DNA from: Acinetobacter seifertii | GTDB taxonomy: Bacteria; Pseudomonadota; Gammaproteobacteria; Pseudomonadales; Moraxellaceae | Direction of reading: 5' to 3' | Length of the DNA stretch: 64,000 nucleotides | Assembly (NCBI RefSeq): GCF_000368065.1 | Contig: NZ_KB851200.1 | Location: 1,295,204-1,359,203, forward strand | Part shown: in pieces, positions 27,271 to 36,191 of the stretch | How the letters are laid out: each line of letters opens with the position of its first letter | How positions within the stretch are numbered: position 1 is the first letter of the stretch | The notes under the pieces: model-generated | Databases searched by the model: none | What the model was told of the DNA's origin: nothing | Seen by the model: the letters and a program-made list of their open reading frames with translations, nothing else | Program-made: the position numbers and the translations under genes

Positions 27271-28395
27271 TTAAAATAAGAGACTTGCCTTCTCTTCTGT
27301 AAATAGCTCAATAAGCGGTTTGGTGAGTAATTCGTAACGCCACCCCAACAAGTAATCAGGTAAATCTTGTTCGTCACCTTTAGAAAGCACATGCTGATGA
27401 ATCGCATTTAACCATTTCTTACGAAGCAAAACTTCTTTTGGAATGGAGGTCTGATCTATAGCATTAGCAATTAACGCATCCATTTTATCTAAAGTTTTTT
27501 TCGAAGTAATTTTAAAAGGTTTAGCAATTTTAGCTGGCCATTGTCCTTCTACTGGTAAGTCTTTTAAAAGATCCAGAATAATCTTGCCATATTCACGAAC
27601 AACATTTGGGCGAATATCTCTGACTTGAGATAATTGGAAATTATTACGCGGATTCTTTTCGACTAAATCAATCATTGTCGAGTTTCTAAGAACAAAACTA
27701 CGTGGCTGGTTAGTTGCTTTAACTATATGTTCTCGCCATTCACTCAAATTCTGCAACTGCATTAATTGACGACGCGAATGTCGATAATTCCCTACATCTG
27801 TATAAAGCAATGAAGTTGGTGTTTCACTAATAATTTCTTTGGTGAGACTACTGCAATCTTCAACAACATAGTCGTAAAGCCCTTTTTGTTTAAGCTGCTC
27901 CTGAATATGGGTAGCCAATTGCATAAGATATAAAACATCATTTGCAGCGTAACATAGCTGTTGAGGAGATAAAGGTCTCGCCAACCAGTCTGAACGTGTT
28001 TGATCTTTTTCAATGTCAATGTCTAAACAAAGCTTTAAAGCACCTTGATAGCTGACTTGTAAACCATGTCCGAGAAAAGAAAGCCCAACTTGAGTATCAA
28101 AAACATTTAACAGGTTTTGTTCATCGGCATAGTGGTAAATTAAATCGATATCTTCACTACATGCGTGAAAAATATTTTGTTGAGCAACAAAGATTTTTTT
28201 CCAAAACTCAGTTAAATCTAACGATACCCCATCCAACAAATATACGTTTTCGTTGACATTGACCTGACATACTCCAAGTTTAGGCCAAAGGGTGTCAACC
28301 TTAATAAATTCTGTATCAAGTCCATATGTTGAACATTGATCCATTTGTTGAAGGACATCAACCAATTCGGTTTGCTGTTGGATAAACTGAAACAT
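27271..28395 (-). CDS. rnd: Ribonuclease D
   Basis: The 374-aa protein has the DEDD exonuclease residues in DTEFIKVDT, the HACSEDIDLIYHY segment and YAANDVLYL (Y-x3-D motif), followed by an HRDC domain (about residue 205 on). RNase D trims tRNA 3' ends. A GAGAA site precedes the ATG. The 303-bp gap upstream, between rnd and recR, is AT-rich with only the recR terminator. Confidence 0.93.
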   Translation of the reverse strand: MFQFIQQQTELVDVLQQMDQCSTYGLDTEFIKVDTLWPKLGVCQVNVNENVYLLDGVSLDLTEFWKKIFVAQQNIFHACSEDIDLIYHYADEQNLLNVFDTQVGLSFLGHGLQVSYQGALKLCLDIDIEKDQTRSDWLARPLSPQQLCYAANDVLYLMQLATHIQEQLKQKGLYDYVVEDCSSLTKEIISETPTSLLYTDVGNYRHSRRQLMQLQNLSEWREHIVKATNQPRSFVLRNSTMIDLVEKNPRNNFQLSQVRDIRPNVVREYGKIILDLLKDLPVEGQWPAKIAKPFKITSKKTLDKMDALIANAIDQTSIPKEVLLRKKWLNAIHQHVLSKGDEQDLPDYLLGWRYELLTKPLIELFTEEKASLLF

Positions 28396-28679
28396 GCTTT
28401 CTCAAGTAAATGCAAAGAGTGCTTTAAACTCTGGTATATATAACATAGCAATAGAAAAATGCTACTGAATCTCGGATGAATAATCTATTTTTGAACAATT
28501 TCCCTAAAAAGAGATAATTTTTTGATCATTATTTTAAAGTTTTTCAATTTAACACCCTTATAAAATTTATTTTTCCACAACCGCTTCTTTTTAATTTATA
28601 TATTCACTAAGTAATTTTTAAAAATATACTTTTGTCTTTTAAAACTATTTTTAATAATAGGATTGATTTTAAAAACTTT

Positions 28680-28705
28680 GAAATAAGCACCGAAGTACTT
28701 ATTTC
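28680..28705 (-). terminator. recR terminator with a UUCG tetraloop, overlapping the stop codon
   Basis: On the minus strand GAAATAAG-TAC-TTCG-GTG-CTTATTTC forms an 11-bp stem (one G-U pair) capped by a C(UUCG)G tetraloop, followed by AAAGTTTTT. The left arm contains the recR stop codon, so termination starts inside the gene end. Confidence 0.8.
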
Positions 28706-29295
28706 ATACGCATGCGGTTATGAACAGCCTGACTTAATGTATGACTATCAACATATTCAAGTTCACCACCTTGTGGTACACCCTGAGCAATACGTGTCAT
28801 ATGAATAGGTAAATGTTTCGTGGCTTCGACCAAATAGTGTGCTGTCGCCTGACCTTCTACTGTAGCATTAGTTGCCAAAATAACTTCTTCAATAGTTCCT
28901 TGGCTTAAGCGTTGAATTAGGTAAGGAATACCTATTTCCTCTGGCCCGATCCCATCTAAAGGAGAAAGATGACCACCTAGTACATGGTATTTGCCACGGA
29001 AACTACCACTTTGCTCAATTGCCATCACATCTGCCGGAGACTCAACTACACAAAGCAGTTGATCTTCTCTTTCTGTTGAGGCGCAAATGTCACAAATTTC
29101 GTGCTCTGTTAAAGAGTGGCAAACACTACATTCATGAATATAACTTGATGCTTCATGTAGAGCATGCGCTAAAGCAAAGGCACCTTCACGATTTTTCATC
29201 AACAGATGTAAAGCCATACGTTGGGCCGACTTCGGTCCAACGCTTGGCAAAATACGTAAAGCTTGAACGAGTTGTTCAAATCTATCACTAAACAC
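28699..29295 (-). CDS. recR: Recombination mediator RecR
   Basis: The 198-aa protein has the helix-hairpin-helix at LRILPSVGPKSAQRMA, the four-cysteine zinc motif (CSVCHSLTEHEICDIC) and a Toprim domain starting VVESPADVMAIE. It works with RecO/RecF to load RecA at gaps. It follows the YbaB gene by 9 bp, the classic ybaB-recR pair. Confidence 0.95.
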   Translation of the reverse strand: MFSDRFEQLVQALRILPSVGPKSAQRMALHLLMKNREGAFALAHALHEASSYIHECSVCHSLTEHEICDICASTEREDQLLCVVESPADVMAIEQSGSFRGKYHVLGGHLSPLDGIGPEEIGIPYLIQRLSQGTIEEVILATNATVEGQATAHYLVEATKHLPIHMTRIAQGVPQGGELEYVDSHTLSQAVHNRMRMK

Positions 29296-29304
29296 TGAAT
29301 TTCC

Positions 29305-29634
29305 TTAGAACATGCCTGCTAAACCAGGAGGTAAACCCATACCTGAGTTAGCTTTTTGCATTTTCTCTTCAGAAATTACTTCTGCTTGACGCACAGCGTC
29401 ATTAACCGCAGCAGCAATCAAATCTTCAATCATGTCTGGTTCATCTTGAAGTAATTCTGGATTAATTTCGATACGTTTTACGATATAACGACCAGTCATG
29501 GTTACTTTAACTAAACCACCGCCAGCTTCGGCATGTACTTCAGTTTGAGCAAGCTCTTCTTTGGCCTTTTTTATATTTGATTCCATATCTTTTTGCATGC
29601 GCTGCGCTTGCTGCATGAGCATATTGATATTCAT
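29305..29634 (-). CDS. ybaB: YbaB/EbfC family nucleoid-associated protein
   Basis: The 109-aa protein begins [17 protein letters not shown] and has the [20 protein letters not shown] core and a Met/Gly-rich tail ([12 protein letters not shown]) typical of YbaB/EbfC. The dimer binds DNA. It is co-transcribed with recR. dnaX, the usual upstream partner, is not present within 1 kb here. Confidence 0.93.
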   Translation of the reverse strand: MNINMLMQQAQRMQKDMESNIKKAKEELAQTEVHAEAGGGLVKVTMTGRYIVKRIEINPELLQDEPDMIEDLIAAAVNDAVRQAEVISEEKMQKANSGMGLPPGLAGMF

Positions 29635-29891
29635 AAACCTAACTCCGTATCTCTATCAAATATGATTGATAGTCACATAACACTTCGGAACTTAAACTCT
29701 TTTATTACCCCGACCGATCATCAAGATCATTGAGGTCATTACGTTTAAATCAAAATTAATCCGCAATTCTGACACAATAAATTAATGTTTTCTATTGGTA
29801 TCTATGAAACTATTTTCGTTAACTCATCCATTTAAAGTTTTCTATACAAAAGTTTTGAGACTTAGGAACTGGTTCTTTAATTTAACTGACA

Positions 29892-30128
29892 CTACTGTGA
29901 AGCTTGAAGATTTTTATTGTCAGGTTTGTATTCATTTAAAGGCATTTTCTGAAAAGAGGCATTTGCTTTTTCAATTGAATGATCGGCATCTTCAACTGAT
30001 TTATTCGCATCATTAATCAACAATACAGTTTCGCTGATTTGAGTTGGTTCATCTTTTTGGGCAAATACTCTATATCCAATTAAACCAATTGCCCCTATAG
30101 CGACTAAAAAAATTATAGGTTTAAGCAT
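29892..30128 (-). CDS. Small membrane-anchored or exported hypothetical protein
   Basis: The 78-aa product has an N-terminal hydrophobic stretch (PIIFLVAIGAIGLIGYRVFA, about 4-23) and a polar, coiled-coil-like tail. The AQ|K junction could be a signal peptidase site, or the segment may be a membrane anchor. No family recognised. It stands alone between ybaB and metZ, all on the minus strand but with gaps over 170 bp. Confidence 0.6.
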   Translation of the reverse strand: MLKPIIFLVAIGAIGLIGYRVFAQKDEPTQISETVLLINDANKSVEDADHSIEKANASFQKMPLNEYKPDNKNLQASQ

Positions 30129-30252
30129 GGTTAAAAACTCGCTTTGTTATTTTTATTAACTTTAGAACTTTTTTACGTTTCGATTTTAAAGTCATTTATA
30201 ACAAAATGTAGTTTTTTTATTTCAATCGTTGGTTAAAAGTAAAAGTGAATTT

Positions 30253-30283
30253 AAAGAAAAGCCATACTAAAACCAGTATGGCT
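30253..30283 (-). terminator. metZ terminator
   Basis: On the minus strand AGCCATACT / AGTATGGCT with a 6-nt loop is followed by TTTCTTT, 23 bp past the metZ stop codon. Confidence 0.85.
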
Positions 30284-30305
30284 CAGTCTTAAATATATAA
30301 ATTAA

Positions 30306-31493
30306 TTAGATTAAATCTAATCCGCGTGAGATATCACCAATAATATCGTTAATATCTTCTAAACCAACTGAAACACGGATTAAACCTTCTTGAATTCCTG
30401 CTGCTTGTTTGGCTTCAGCAGAAAGTTTGCCGTGTGTTGTTGTCGCAGGGTGTGTGATTGTCGATTTAACATCACCCAAATTACCTGTAATAGAAATAAA
30501 CTTGGTGTTATCAATTACTTTCCAAGCGCCTTCACGTTCACCTTTAACAACGAAAGAAACAATCCCACCAAAACCATTTTGCTGTTTTGCTGCAAGTTCG
30601 TGTCCTTCGTGAGTTGGAAGGCCTGCGTAGTAAACTTTTTCTACTTTGTCATGGGTAGATAACCATTCGGCAAGAATTTGAGCGCTCTCACAGTGTGCTT
30701 TCATACGTAAGCGTAAAGTTTCTAGACCTTTTAAGAAAACCCATGCATTAAACGGGCTCATAGATGGGCCCAAAGTACGGACAACACCAAAAACTTCTTC
30801 TAAAAGTTGATGTTTACCAACAACTGCACCACCTAATGCACGCCCTTGTCCATCTAAATATTTAGTTGCCGAGTAAATGACAAGGTCTGCCCCAAATTTT
30901 AATGGTTGCTGTAAAACAGGCGTACAAAAACTATTGTCAATCGCAAGCAATGCGCCATTCGCATGCGCAATATCTGCAAGTGCCTGAATATCAGCAATTT
31001 CAGCTAATGGATTTGATGGTGACTCAACAAATAAAAGTTTAGTTTCTGGACGTACTGCATTTTTCCATGCATCCAAGTCACGTAAATCAACAAATGTAAT
31101 ATCTACACCAAACTTGGCAATATATTTCTCAAATAGAGCGACAATTGAACCAAAAACAGCTCTTGAACAGATGACATGATCACCCGCTTTTAGATAAGCC
31201 ATAGCAATCGACAGAATTGCGCCCATTCCAGAACTTGTCGCAACAGCACGTTCAGCACCATCTAAAGCTGCTAAGCGTTTTTCGAACATCGATACAGTCG
31301 GATTGGTAAAACGAGAATAGATATTTCCTTGAACTTGACCAGAAAATTTTGCAGCCGCTTCAGCAGCATTTTCATATACAAAAGATGAAGTCAAAAAAAT
31401 CGGTTCGCCATGCTCACCTTCAAAACTACGAGTATGTCCGGTACGAATGGCTAAAGTATCAAGTTGGTATTCTAAATCATCAGACTGGTTCAT
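30306..31493 (-). CDS. metZ: O-succinylhomoserine sulfhydrylase
   Basis: A 395-aa PLP enzyme of the Cys/Met metabolism class, with the cofactor lysine in YSATKYLDGQGR and the ATSSGMGAI and SPSNPLAEI motifs. MetZ joins sulfide to O-succinylhomoserine to give homocysteine. The ATG at 31493 is chosen, since AAAGG lies 10 nt upstream; an ATG 24 nt earlier has no ribosome site. O-acetylhomoserine specificity cannot be excluded. Confidence 0.88.
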   Translation of the reverse strand: MNQSDDLEYQLDTLAIRTGHTRSFEGEHGEPIFLTSSFVYENAAEAAAKFSGQVQGNIYSRFTNPTVSMFEKRLAALDGAERAVATSSGMGAILSIAMAYLKAGDHVICSRAVFGSIVALFEKYIAKFGVDITFVDLRDLDAWKNAVRPETKLLFVESPSNPLAEIADIQALADIAHANGALLAIDNSFCTPVLQQPLKFGADLVIYSATKYLDGQGRALGGAVVGKHQLLEEVFGVVRTLGPSMSPFNAWVFLKGLETLRLRMKAHCESAQILAEWLSTHDKVEKVYYAGLPTHEGHELAAKQQNGFGGIVSFVVKGEREGAWKVIDNTKFISITGNLGDVKSTITHPATTTHGKLSAEAKQAAGIQEGLIRVSVGLEDINDIIGDISRGLDLI

Positions 31494-32330
31494 TAAATGT
31501 TCGCCTTTACTGGTCATGTACTAAAAACTATCATCATTTTGAGTGCCTAGGGTATTTAAGGTCAAGGTAAACCTGAAAATTATCGCTTAGACTTCAATCA
31601 ATCTTTAGTATAGTTGGTAAAACAAGATGAAACGCTTAAAGTCCCTTGTCTCTGAACAAAGTCAAATCAAGCACCTCTCTACCCGACTATTCCACCCCAA
31701 AACACTGGTGTTGTCACAAAGCACGCATTTCGAAGTTATTGGTCAATTTAATGGAACTCGCATTCGTTACTATGCTGCTGCTCAAAAGCGCTTTAAAGAA
31801 CCTTTAGTTTTTGTTGCACCTTTAGCGATTAATATGGCGATCTATGATTTATATCCCTATCGTTCTCTTATTAAACATTTCCAGAATGCAGGTTTCGACG
31901 TATACCTTGTCGATTGGGGACGTTTAGGATTTAAAGATAGACATCTAAACTTTTTATCATTTATTGAAGATTTTATTCCTAAAGCCATCGAGGTAATACG
32001 AACGCATTCAGGTAGCAGTCAAATTTCACTACATGGATGGAGTATGGCAGGCATATTCGTTACTTTATATACGGCGCATAACCAACCTAATTATGTCAAA
32101 AACCTTATAGTGTTAGGCAGCCCTATCAATAGTTATGCATCTGGTTATATTGGAAAACTCTACAGAACCATAAATAATGCTATTAGTCATAATAAAAAAC
32201 TTCAGCAACGTATTTATTCTGGTTTACCAAAGCGGTTGATTCATACTCCAGGTATTTTAAATTCTTTGGGATTTAAAATTCTTGACCCAAAAGGCTGGTT
32301 CGACGGTCATATTCAATTACTCAAAAACCT

Positions 32331-33417
32331 GGCGAATTCAAACATGAGGTGCGACAGTTTCAAAAGCCATATGATAATCAACAAGCTGAGCAAATTTCTC
32401 TAATGGTGTAAGCCAATCTAACGCCTTTCTAGGACGAGTATTCAGTGACATGGCAACTTGATTTAAATAATGCTGATCTGCCTGATTTAAATCAATCCCT
32501 TTAGGTAAATATTGCCTAATTAAACCATTCATATTTTCGCATGTGCCTTTTTGCCAGGGTGAATGTGGGTCACAGAAATATACATCTATGCCTAAATCTT
32601 CTTCGAGTATTTTATGTTCTGACATCTCACGTCCACGGTCATAGGTCAACGTTTTACGCAGTTCTGCAGGTAAATATTTCAGAGCTTCAGTTAAAGCCTT
32701 GCGCACTGATTCTGCCTTTGCATCAGGTAATGTTGCCAAGATACAGAGCCGTGTATTTCGTTCAATAAGTGTTGCTATCGAACTTTTATTGTCTTTACCT
32801 TTAATTAAATCAGCTTCCCAATGACCCGGTATTTTTCTTTCTTGAACTTCGGCTGGGCGCTCATGAATAGTTTTAATATCCTGTAATATAGAATCTTTTT
32901 TAGGTTCACCGTTAGCTTTTCGCTTTTTATTTTCATGACGTAGACAGGATAATAAGTCTTTTTTCAACTCACCCTTGGGTAATGCTCGTATCGTTGAATA
33001 AATCGTTGTATGGCTTACATTCATTGTTTGATCCAAATCAGGAAATGTCTTTAAACGCTTTGCTATTTGCTGAGGAGACCATAAACAACGGATCGCTTCA
33101 ACAATAAATTTCCAGAGGATTGAATCGATTTTGAGTTTTCTGTGACCACGTCTACGTCTAGCAAAAGTGTTATCAGAAGCATATTGAGCTTGATAAACGT
33201 CATTGATGCTATTTCTTTTAAGCTCACGATAGATCGTACTAGGATGTCTTTTAATAAGTTCAGCAAATTTTCTGGCTGAAAAGCCTTCTTTTCTTGACTC
33301 AAGCATTAATGCAGTACGATCTTCAAAGTTAAGATGATGGTATGACAATTTTATATACTCCATAAACCCTTTAAATTAATTAGGTGGTTTATGTCGCACT
33401 TCAAGTTTTACTCTGCC
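32331..33417 (-). mobile_element. IS30-family insertion sequence, ISAba125-like, copy 1
   Basis: The 1,087-bp element is bounded by imperfect 26-bp inverted ends (left GGCGAATTCAAACATGAGG..., right end read inward GGCAGAGTAAAACTTGAAG..., both reaching GTGCGACA). The target duplication is CCT (32328-32330 and 33418-33420). It holds one transposase gene. The outward TTGAAT near the end distal to the transposase start is the feature I recall as the -35 box that ISAba125 lends to neighbouring resistance genes; the name should be confirmed in ISfinder. Confidence 0.9.
32338..33363 (-). CDS. IS30-family transposase, copy 1
   Basis: The 341-aa transposase has an N-terminal helix-turn-helix (FSARKFAELIKRHPSTIYRELKR), a second DNA-binding region and the IS30 DDE core: D in HWEADLIKGKDNKS, D in LTYDRGREMSEH and E in PWQKGTCENMNGLIRQYLP. 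It is intact and identical in sequence to the second copy at 36199-37224, so the element is probably still active. Confidence 0.95.
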   Translation of the reverse strand: MEYIKLSYHHLNFEDRTALMLESRKEGFSARKFAELIKRHPSTIYRELKRNSINDVYQAQYASDNTFARRRRGHRKLKIDSILWKFIVEAIRCLWSPQQIAKRLKTFPDLDQTMNVSHTTIYSTIRALPKGELKKDLLSCLRHENKKRKANGEPKKDSILQDIKTIHERPAEVQERKIPGHWEADLIKGKDNKSSIATLIERNTRLCILATLPDAKAESVRKALTEALKYLPAELRKTLTYDRGREMSEHKILEEDLGIDVYFCDPHSPWQKGTCENMNGLIRQYLPKGIDLNQADQHYLNQVAMSLNTRPRKALDWLTPLEKFAQLVDYHMAFETVAPHV

Positions 33418-33814
33418 CCTTCATGACCTTCAATTTGTACAAGAGCACGCCACATTAAGTAGTTTTTTAAACAATATGATTGATTATCCTGGTGGTATTA
33501 ATCAGGACATGTTATTCAACGTATGGCTACAAAATCCGTTGAATCAAGGCTATATTCAATTAAAAGATAAAAAAATTGAATTAAAAAATATTGATTGTTC
33601 TCTTCTAGTCGGTGCAGGTCGTAGCGATCAATTAGTCACAGCAGATGCTGCTCAGCCATTAAGTCAATTAACCAGTAGCCAAGATGTGACATTTACTCTT
33701 ATTCCCGGAGGTCATTTAGGACTGATGTCTAGCCAAGCAAGTGCACAAGAATTTTGGCCTAAACTGGCAGATTGGTTGACGGAACGTTCGACTATAATTT
33801 AAAAAACAACTACG

Positions 33815-33842
33815 AAAAAGCCCTGATATAAAGGGCTTTTTC
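33815..33842. terminator. Terminator after the split hydrolase gene
   Basis: A stem AAAAAGCCCT / AGGGCTTTTT with a short loop lies just after the hydrolase stop codon and continues into TCATTTTTT on the plus strand. It is convergent with the methyltransferase gene. Confidence 0.82.
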
Positions 33843-33920
33843 ATTTTTTATAAACCATAACTATATATTTGATCAGTTTTGAAGATTGCTAATATTAGAA
33901 ATCTTCAACATACAACCGAG

Positions 33921-34688
33921 TTAAAAAGATATCTTTTTAAATACAAAATACCCTACCTTACTTTCGAAACTTCCGTCTTTTTGAAGGTTGAAATATTTTC
34001 TGACAATATCTGATGCATTTTCTTGTAGATACTTAAGCGTTTTTATCTGATCTTCAGGTGTTTTCATACGCTTTACCCAACTATCAAAATCTAGCATGAG
34101 CGATTGTTTGTCTAAAGCAGTTAACTCAAAGCCAGCGTCCTCAATGAAGTAAACCCATTCTTTAATACTGTAATTTCTTACATGACTCGGGTCTCGAATC
34201 ACTTCTATAGTTTGCAAAAAGGTATCTAATATGGGAAAACTTGAGCTAACAATATCAACAAAAATAACGGTACCATTAGGTTTTAAAACCCGGTTTATTT
34301 CTTTCATGGCCGTTGGTACATGTTGCCAGTGATGAGCAGAATATCGACTAATGACTACATCAAACTGTTCATCTGTAAAAGGCATATCTTCAGCTATACC
34401 TTGTTGTACAAAGATATTCTTTATTTTTCGGTCATTGGCAGCTTTTGAAACAGTATCGAGCATTTCATGAGATAAATCATAAGCAAAAACCAGATCAGCA
34501 TGATGAGCAACGTTATAAGCCACATGACCACCACCACAACCTAAATCTAAAACAACCGCATTTGGGTATTTCTCAATTTCTTTAATAAATTTATCAAATT
34601 CAACCCCTTCAGAATGAGCGGTGCTATTCAAATAACTTAAAGATTTATTGTGGTACTGCTTTAAATTAATCTCATGTTGATTCAACAT
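33921..34688 (-). CDS. Class I SAM-dependent methyltransferase (UbiE/type 11-like)
   Basis: The 255-aa protein has SAM motif I VLDLGCGGGHVAYNVA (about 50-65), the FDVVISRYSAHHW segment and LKPNGTVIFVD, as in methyltransferase type 11 enzymes. The substrate is unknown; the pattern suggests a small molecule such as a quinone-like or antibiotic-type compound, not a protein. An AGAGGAA site precedes the ATG. It is a single-gene unit lying between the two IS copies. Confidence 0.82.
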   Translation of the reverse strand: MLNQHEINLKQYHNKSLSYLNSTAHSEGVEFDKFIKEIEKYPNAVVLDLGCGGGHVAYNVAHHADLVFAYDLSHEMLDTVSKAANDRKIKNIFVQQGIAEDMPFTDEQFDVVISRYSAHHWQHVPTAMKEINRVLKPNGTVIFVDIVSSSFPILDTFLQTIEVIRDPSHVRNYSIKEWVYFIEDAGFELTALDKQSLMLDFDSWVKRMKTPEDQIKTLKYLQENASDIVRKYFNLQKDGSFESKVGYFVFKKISF

Positions 34689-34806
34689 GGCTTATTCCTC
34701 TTTTTCGATAAACTAAACATAGAAGAAAAAGCTGATAAAAAATAATGATTAGTTTTTAAATAATTAATAACCTAAAGTTATCAATAAATCGTAAAATTCC
34801 CTATAA

Positions 34807-34837
34807 AAACAAAGAAACCACCTGCTGGTAGTTTCTT
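34807..34837 (-). terminator. Terminator after the TolA/TonB-like lipoprotein gene
   Basis: On the minus strand AAGAAACTACC / GGTGGTTTCTT (one G-U pair) with an AGCA loop is followed by TGTTTTTAT. Confidence 0.78.
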
Positions 34838-34867
34838 GAAGTAAAGAACAAGTTCATATTGAAAAAT

Positions 34868-35242
34868 TTACTTAGATATAAATTTTATATTGAATTTTCT
34901 AGCTTGTTTTCGAACCTCAGGATTATTAGGTAAATTAAATGGACTTGAACGCCATATAGCTTTTTCAATACTTGATTTAAACTTTGGATCTTCTTTATCA
35001 AGAAAAATAATTTGCTCAATTTGACCTGTGTCAGTTAAAAAAACTTTAACACTAGCACTCATACCAGATGAAGATGACGGGACATCCCAAGTTCGAAAGA
35101 TTTTTTTCTGATATTGTTGCTTATATTTTTCAGCTTCTAATATCGTTTTATCATCATTACTTTTTGGTGATGATAATGACTTAGTATTAATTGCGCACCC
35201 GCATAATAAAAATATAGAAGTAAAAATAATGATACTTTTCAT
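34868..35242 (-). CDS. Small lipoprotein with TonB/TolA C-terminal-like domain
   Basis: The 124-aa protein starts with a lipoprotein signal peptide; the lipobox LLCGC places the lipidated cysteine at 16. The rest (YKQQYQKKIFRTWDVP, SASVKVFLTDTGQIEQIIF, AIWRSSPFNLPNNPEV) matches the C-terminal domain of TolA/TonB, which contacts outer membrane partners. It lacks the membrane anchor and long helix of true TolA, so it may be an outer membrane-tethered stand-alone domain. The ribosome site is weak. Confidence 0.75.
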   Translation of the reverse strand: MKSIIIFTSIFLLCGCAINTKSLSSPKSNDDKTILEAEKYKQQYQKKIFRTWDVPSSSSGMSASVKVFLTDTGQIEQIIFLDKEDPKFKSSIEKAIWRSSPFNLPNNPEVRKQARKFNIKFISK

Positions 35243-35292
35243 TTATAAAACCAATTTTTTCAATGATTAAAATTTAACATTTTATCTTTTTA

Positions 35293-35315
35293 AAAACCAC
35301 CAAACTGGTGGTTTT
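35293..35315 (-). terminator. Terminator between the two small lipoprotein genes
   Basis: A perfect 9-bp stem AAAACCACC / GGTGGTTTT with an AAACT loop lies about 105 bp past the stop of the upstream lipoprotein gene. T residues follow on both strands. Confidence 0.75.
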
Positions 35316-35420
35316 ATACTTAGCAGCTTTTACTAAATAGTAATGCTAGTAAATTTAATATTTCAGCTAATTGACCAGTTTATTTAGTTTAACTATTCAA
35401 TTTCAAATTTTGTTCACTTA

Positions 35421-35645
35421 TTAAAATGCTACCTCATAACGTGAATTGATATTTGAATGTTCAGGCATGTTAGCAATATCTTGCTCAGTAAAAATTCCAT
35501 GCTCAGGTACTTTCGTTCCATTAAATGCGGTATTCACCGGAGTAATTGGTGACTTGCTAACATAATTTTCATCAGCTTTATGGGTGAGTGATGCACAACC
35601 ATTCAGCGTCAGTACCACAGCAAAAGCGAATAACAATTTTTCCAT
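35421..35645 (-). CDS. Small lipoprotein of unknown function
   Basis: A 74-aa protein with signal peptide MEKLLFAFAVVLTLNGC; the lipobox LNGC places the lipid at C17. The mature part is short, polar and without recognisable motif (GIFTEQDIANMPEHSNINSRYEVAF). The ATG at 35645 is chosen, since it gives a clean signal peptide; the frame extends 33 nt upstream to another ATG that would spoil it. No family recognised. Confidence 0.7.
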   Translation of the reverse strand: MEKLLFAFAVVLTLNGCASLTHKADENYVSKSPITPVNTAFNGTKVPEHGIFTEQDIANMPEHSNINSRYEVAF

Positions 35646-36146
35646 ACAGCCTACCCATTGTTGTAAAAAATAAAACAATCTATCAAATTAAACAAAAATT
35701 GTCACATATTTAAAACGATCATATTTTGATCGTATTTTAACAAATCTTAATAAAATGCAAACCAATTTGCATAAAATGTTAAATTGTGTAAAATACCTAA
35801 ATAATTTAACGATATGCTTTAACTTATGGCTTTTCTACTTTTTTTATTTTTATTATTTACATTCGTGCTTCTTTTAAATGCTCACTATAAATAAGTGGAG
35901 TATTTAGCTATAAGTTATTATTTTAATGCATATTTTATTAGTTTAAAAACAAGAATATTTTCTTCTCATTCAGCCAACTTTTCAGTTTAAATTTATACAA
36001 AAAATAAAAAGCCCGCTTTGTAAGCAGGCTCTACCCTTTTGATTTTTTGCGCTGATCATTCAGGACTTTTGCTGTTTGTGACAGCGATCGGATATTACAC
36101 TTATACTTAAATATTAAAAAGAATAATATTATTTAAATTGATGTTT
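35646..36146. other. AT-rich intergenic region with a terminator-like hairpin and a tiny hydrophobic ORF
   Basis: No ordinary gene lies here. A 22-codon plus-strand frame (35826-35894) codes a peptide that is nearly all Leu/Phe/Val, as in single-pass mini-membrane proteins, but has no ribosome site. A near-perfect hairpin AGCCCGCTT / AAGCAGGCT lies at 36010-36030, followed on the plus strand by a T-rich tract. A small dyad GCTGT-TTGTG-ACAGC is at 36071-36085. Confidence 0.4.
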
Positions 36147-36191
36147 TTACTCATCAAGTTCTATCGGATCACCGTCTTCAGGGCGAATATG

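Larger units (their letters stand above)
31627..33802 (+). pseudogene. PHA-synthase-like alpha/beta hydrolase gene split by an IS30-family element
   Basis: The 5' part (31627-32330) and 3' part (33421-33802) join in frame once the 1,087-bp element and one CCT duplication are removed. The restored 361-aa protein has the PhaC-type stretch DVYLVDWGRLGFKDRHLNF, a nucleophile motif GWSMAG (S139), an aspartate in LLVGAGRSDQ and a histidine in PGGHLGL. Class III PHA synthases have this length but use cysteine in the lipase box; serine here suggests a hydrolase or depolymerase-like relative. The break falls in codon 235, before the catalytic Asp and His, so the product should be inactive. Confidence 0.9.

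Noticed and set aside
29795..30016. Plus-strand 73-aa frame before metZ
   Set aside because: It overlaps the minus-strand small membrane-protein gene, has no ribosome site and no recognisable composition of a real protein.
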